Of a stretch of DNA of 58,233 bases, positions 56,492 through 58,233 are shown piece after piece. Source of the stretch: Candidatus Eremiobacterota bacterium (GTDB lineage Bacteria; Vulcanimicrobiota; Vulcanimicrobiia; Vulcanimicrobiales; Vulcanimicrobiaceae); NCBI GenBank assembly GCA_019235885.1, contig JAFAKB010000035.1, positions 1 through 58,233 on the forward strand, read 5' to 3'. Numbering within the stretch: position 1 is the first letter of the stretch; the number at the start of each line of letters is the position of its first letter. Under the pieces are notes generated by a model. It saw nothing but the letters and a program-made list of their open reading frames with translations, was not told the DNA's origin and ran no database searches. The translations under genes were made by a program, and so were the position numbers.

Positions 56492-58233
56492 GCGTCGCAG
56501 CCGCATCGGCCTCCGAGGTCCAGCCGCAACGCTCGCTCTTCGCGGCGGACGCGCGCTTCGCGCTGCTGACCGCGCTCGGCCTTGCGCTCTTCCCGCTGCT
56601 GCTCCACCCGATCGGCGGCTACGGTGGGCTGGCGACGCAGATTCTCATCGTCAGCATCGCCTCGATCGGCTTCAACCTGATCCTGGGCTACGCCGGGATG
56701 CTCTCGTACGGCCACGCCATGTTCTACGGAGGCGGCGGCTACATCGCGGCGATCCTCCTCGTCCGGTTCATGGCGACGCACCCCAACCTCTGGCTCGCCG
56801 TGCTCGGCGCGATGCTCGTCATGGCGGTTCTTGCGCTGCTGATCGGCTCGCTGACGGTGCGGCTGTACGGCATCTACTTCGCGCTGCTGACCCTCGCGTT
56901 CGCGCAGATGGTGTACTTCGTCATCGAGCAAGGCAAAGACTGGACGAACGGAGACGACGGAATTCAGACCATCCCGAACGCGCTGGTAGCCCTGGGGCCG
57001 TGGAACGTCGACCTCACCACGCCGCTGCCGGCGATCGACCTCGGACCGTTCGGCAACCTCTCCGACATCAAGCTGTGGTACATCTTCGCGGGACTCGTGC
57101 TGCTCGCCGTCCTGTTGTTCATGCGCGCCCTCAACCGCTCGCAGTTCGGTGAGGTGCTCGACGCGATCCGCGAGAACGAGCAGCGCAGCGTCTTCGTCGG
57201 TTTCAACGCCTCGGCGTACCGGCTCGCGGCGTTCACGATCTCGGGCGCGCTGACCGGCCTTTCGGGCGCGCTGCGCGCGCTCTACGATGGCTCGATCGGT
57301 GTCGACGCGGCGAGCATCGACCGCAGCGGCTCGTTCGTCGTGTACACCGTGGTCGGCGGCGTCCAGACGCTCTTCGGCCCGGTCGCGGGAACCGGCGCGA
57401 TCATGTTCTTGGAGAACGTCCTCTCCGCGAAGACGCCGGCCTGGCGGCTGATCGAAGGACTGATCTTCGTCGCGGTGATCGTCTTCTTCCCGCGAGGTCT
57501 GTCGACGCTGTTCAAGCGGCGCGAGACGAACCCGCGCGCGCTGTTCCGGCGCATGGTCCGCGCGGCGACGCCGGTCGAGCCCGATCCCCTGCTGAAGCCT
57601 GCGCCTGAAGCGCACCGTGGCGGACCGTCGAGCATCATCGAGACGGCGAAGCTCGGCAAGTGGTTCGGGCACTTCGCGGCGGCACGCGACATCGATATGC
57701 GCGTCGATCCGGGCGAACTGCGCGCGGTGATCGGTCCGAATGGCGCCGGAAAGACGACGTTCTTCAACCTGCTCGCCGGAACGATTCCGCCGACGGCCGG
57801 GACGATTCACTACAAGGGCCGCGAGGTCAGCCGCGTGAGCGGAACGGCGCGCGTCCACCTGGGGATCGCCAAGGCGTTTCAGACCGCGAACATCTACACC
57901 GACCAGACGGTCCGGCAGAACTGCCGGCTCGCCGCGCTCGCGCGCGTGCAGGGCGCTTTCGCGCTGCAGGTGTTTCGGCGCTCGACGCGCCTCGACGACG
58001 TCGACGCGCTCGCCGAGCGCGCGATGCGGCGCCTGGAGCTCATGGACGTCGCGGACGTGCGCGCCGGCGATCTCTCGCACGGGGACAAGAAGCGGCTCGA
58101 CATCGCGATCGCCCTGGCGACGCAGCCGCAGATTCTGCTGCTCGACGAGCCCGTCGCCGGCATGTCGAAGGACGAGGCGCGCAAGACAGAAGGGCTGATC
58201 CGCCGGCTGGCGACCGAGATGACGGTGCTCGTC
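56488..58233 (+). CDS. LivM-LivG fusion: ABC permease plus ATPase in one polypeptide (3' truncated)
   Basis: 582 residues visible, running off the window. Residues 1 to about 345 are a LivM permease (SIGFNLILGYAGMLSYGHAM; YGIYFALLTLAFAQMVYFVI), followed by a 30-40 residue charged linker and a LivG ATPase starting near 375. Walker A GPNGAGKTT at 416-424, Q-loop AKAFQTANIYTDQ, signature LSHGDKKRLDIAIALA, Walker B ILLLDEPVAGMS. The frame was followed codon by codon without a stop, so the fusion is real in this sequence. LivF, if present, lies beyond the end. Confidence 0.93.
   Translation, partial: MSVAAASASEVQPQRSLFAADARFALLTALGLALFPLLLHPIGGYGGLATQILIVSIASIGFNLILGYAGMLSYGHAMFYGGGGYIAAILLVRFMATHPNLWLAVLGAMLVMAVLALLIGSLTVRLYGIYFALLTLAFAQMVYFVIEQGKDWTNGDDGIQTIPNALVALGPWNVDLTTPLPAIDLGPFGNLSDIKLWYIFAGLVLLAVLLFMRALNRSQFGEVLDAIRENEQRSVFVGFNASAYRLAAFTISGALTGLSGALRALYDGSIGVDAASIDRSGSFVVYTVVGGVQTLFGPVAGTGAIMFLENVLSAKTPAWRLIEGLIFVAVIVFFPRGLSTLFKRRETNPRALFRRMVRAATPVEPDPLLKPAPEAHRGGPSSIIETAKLGKWFGHFAAARDIDMRVDPGELRAVIGPNGAGKTTFFNLLAGTIPPTAGTIHYKGREVSRVSGTARVHLGIAKAFQTANIYTDQTVRQNCRLAALARVQGAFALQVFRRSTRLDDVDALAERAMRRLELMDVADVRAGDLSHGDKKRLDIAIALATQPQILLLDEPVAGMSKDEARKTEGLIRRLATEMTVLV

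Noticed and set aside
1-58233. tRNA, rRNA, CRISPR arrays, insertion sequences or prophage genes
   Set aside because: None was found on reading both strands: no cloverleaf-like sequence, no regularly spaced repeats, no transposase or integrase motifs.

Overview
This 58.2 kb window is a dense, high-GC bacterial chromosome segment with no rRNA, tRNA, CRISPR array, transposase or phage genes that I can see. The cell is a diderm: there is a TolC-type outer-membrane channel, a periplasmic membrane-fusion protein, a predicted C-terminal outer-membrane beta-barrel, many lipoproteins and a BNR-propeller secreted protein. GTG and TTG starts are common, stop/start overlaps of the ATGA or GTGA kind are the rule, and at least two genes seem to start with CTG. 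The stalk-domain/beta-barrel protein, the style of the gene complement and the base composition would fit Eremiobacterota (WPS-2) or a similar deep-branching diderm lineage, but that placement is an inference; no marker gene here settles it.

Layout. 1-5.5 kb: end of an XRE regulator, a TetR regulator coupled to a large BNR-repeat exported protein, a branched-chain-type E1 alpha dehydrogenase. 5.6-12.1 kb: a DUF4097 protein with VNGSV repeats, a translationally coupled NDH-2 / APH kinase / amidase set, then a coupled M50 protease, unknown protein and GT87-like membrane protein. 12.1-19.8 kb: a minus-strand operon in which a tandem Lrp/siroheme-decarboxylase-like protein is followed by four paralogous family-5 oligopeptide-binding proteins with no permease. 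19.8-23.0 kb: TolC plus membrane-fusion protein, with no pump. 23.2-26.1 kb: thioesterase, a long structured leader, the stalk-domain/beta-barrel protein, and an unknown secreted protein. 26.1-32.5 kb: nitrilase, DUF4337, phosphodiester glycosidase, TlpA thioredoxin with a membrane partner, alpha/beta hydrolase. 32.5-33.5 kb: a lower-GC patch with small unknown genes. 33.6-42.7 kb: FolD, LON-domain protein, superoxide dismutase, O-methyltransferase, flavin reductase, MBL hydrolase, two exported low-complexity proteins, DUF885, YceI. 42.7-48.1 kb: an iron-sulfur assembly region (NifU-like scaffold and SufR one way; SufC, SufD, SufS, SufU the other; no SufB). 48.1-54.1 kb: a minus-strand catabolic operon (IclR regulator, E1 alpha, E1 beta, E2, SDR, TRAP binding protein). 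54.3 kb to the end: a branched-chain amino-acid-type ABC transporter whose LivM and LivG are one polypeptide, cut by the window end.

How the genes may work together. The IclR regulator stands between a TPP-dependent 2-oxoacid/acetoin-type dehydrogenase operon with an SDR and a TRAP binding protein on one side and a Liv-type importer on the other; together they look like an uptake-and-oxidation module for a small organic acid or ketone, of unknown substrate. The SUF genes are organised around SufR, and sufC has a consensus-like promoter so close to its ATG that its mRNA should be nearly leaderless. Several sequence oddities stand out: recurrent CTG starts, a repeated intergenic module that fills the space from a stop codon to the next start codon, a dispersed repeat translated inside the E2 linker, and a FolD lacking the usual catalytic lysine.
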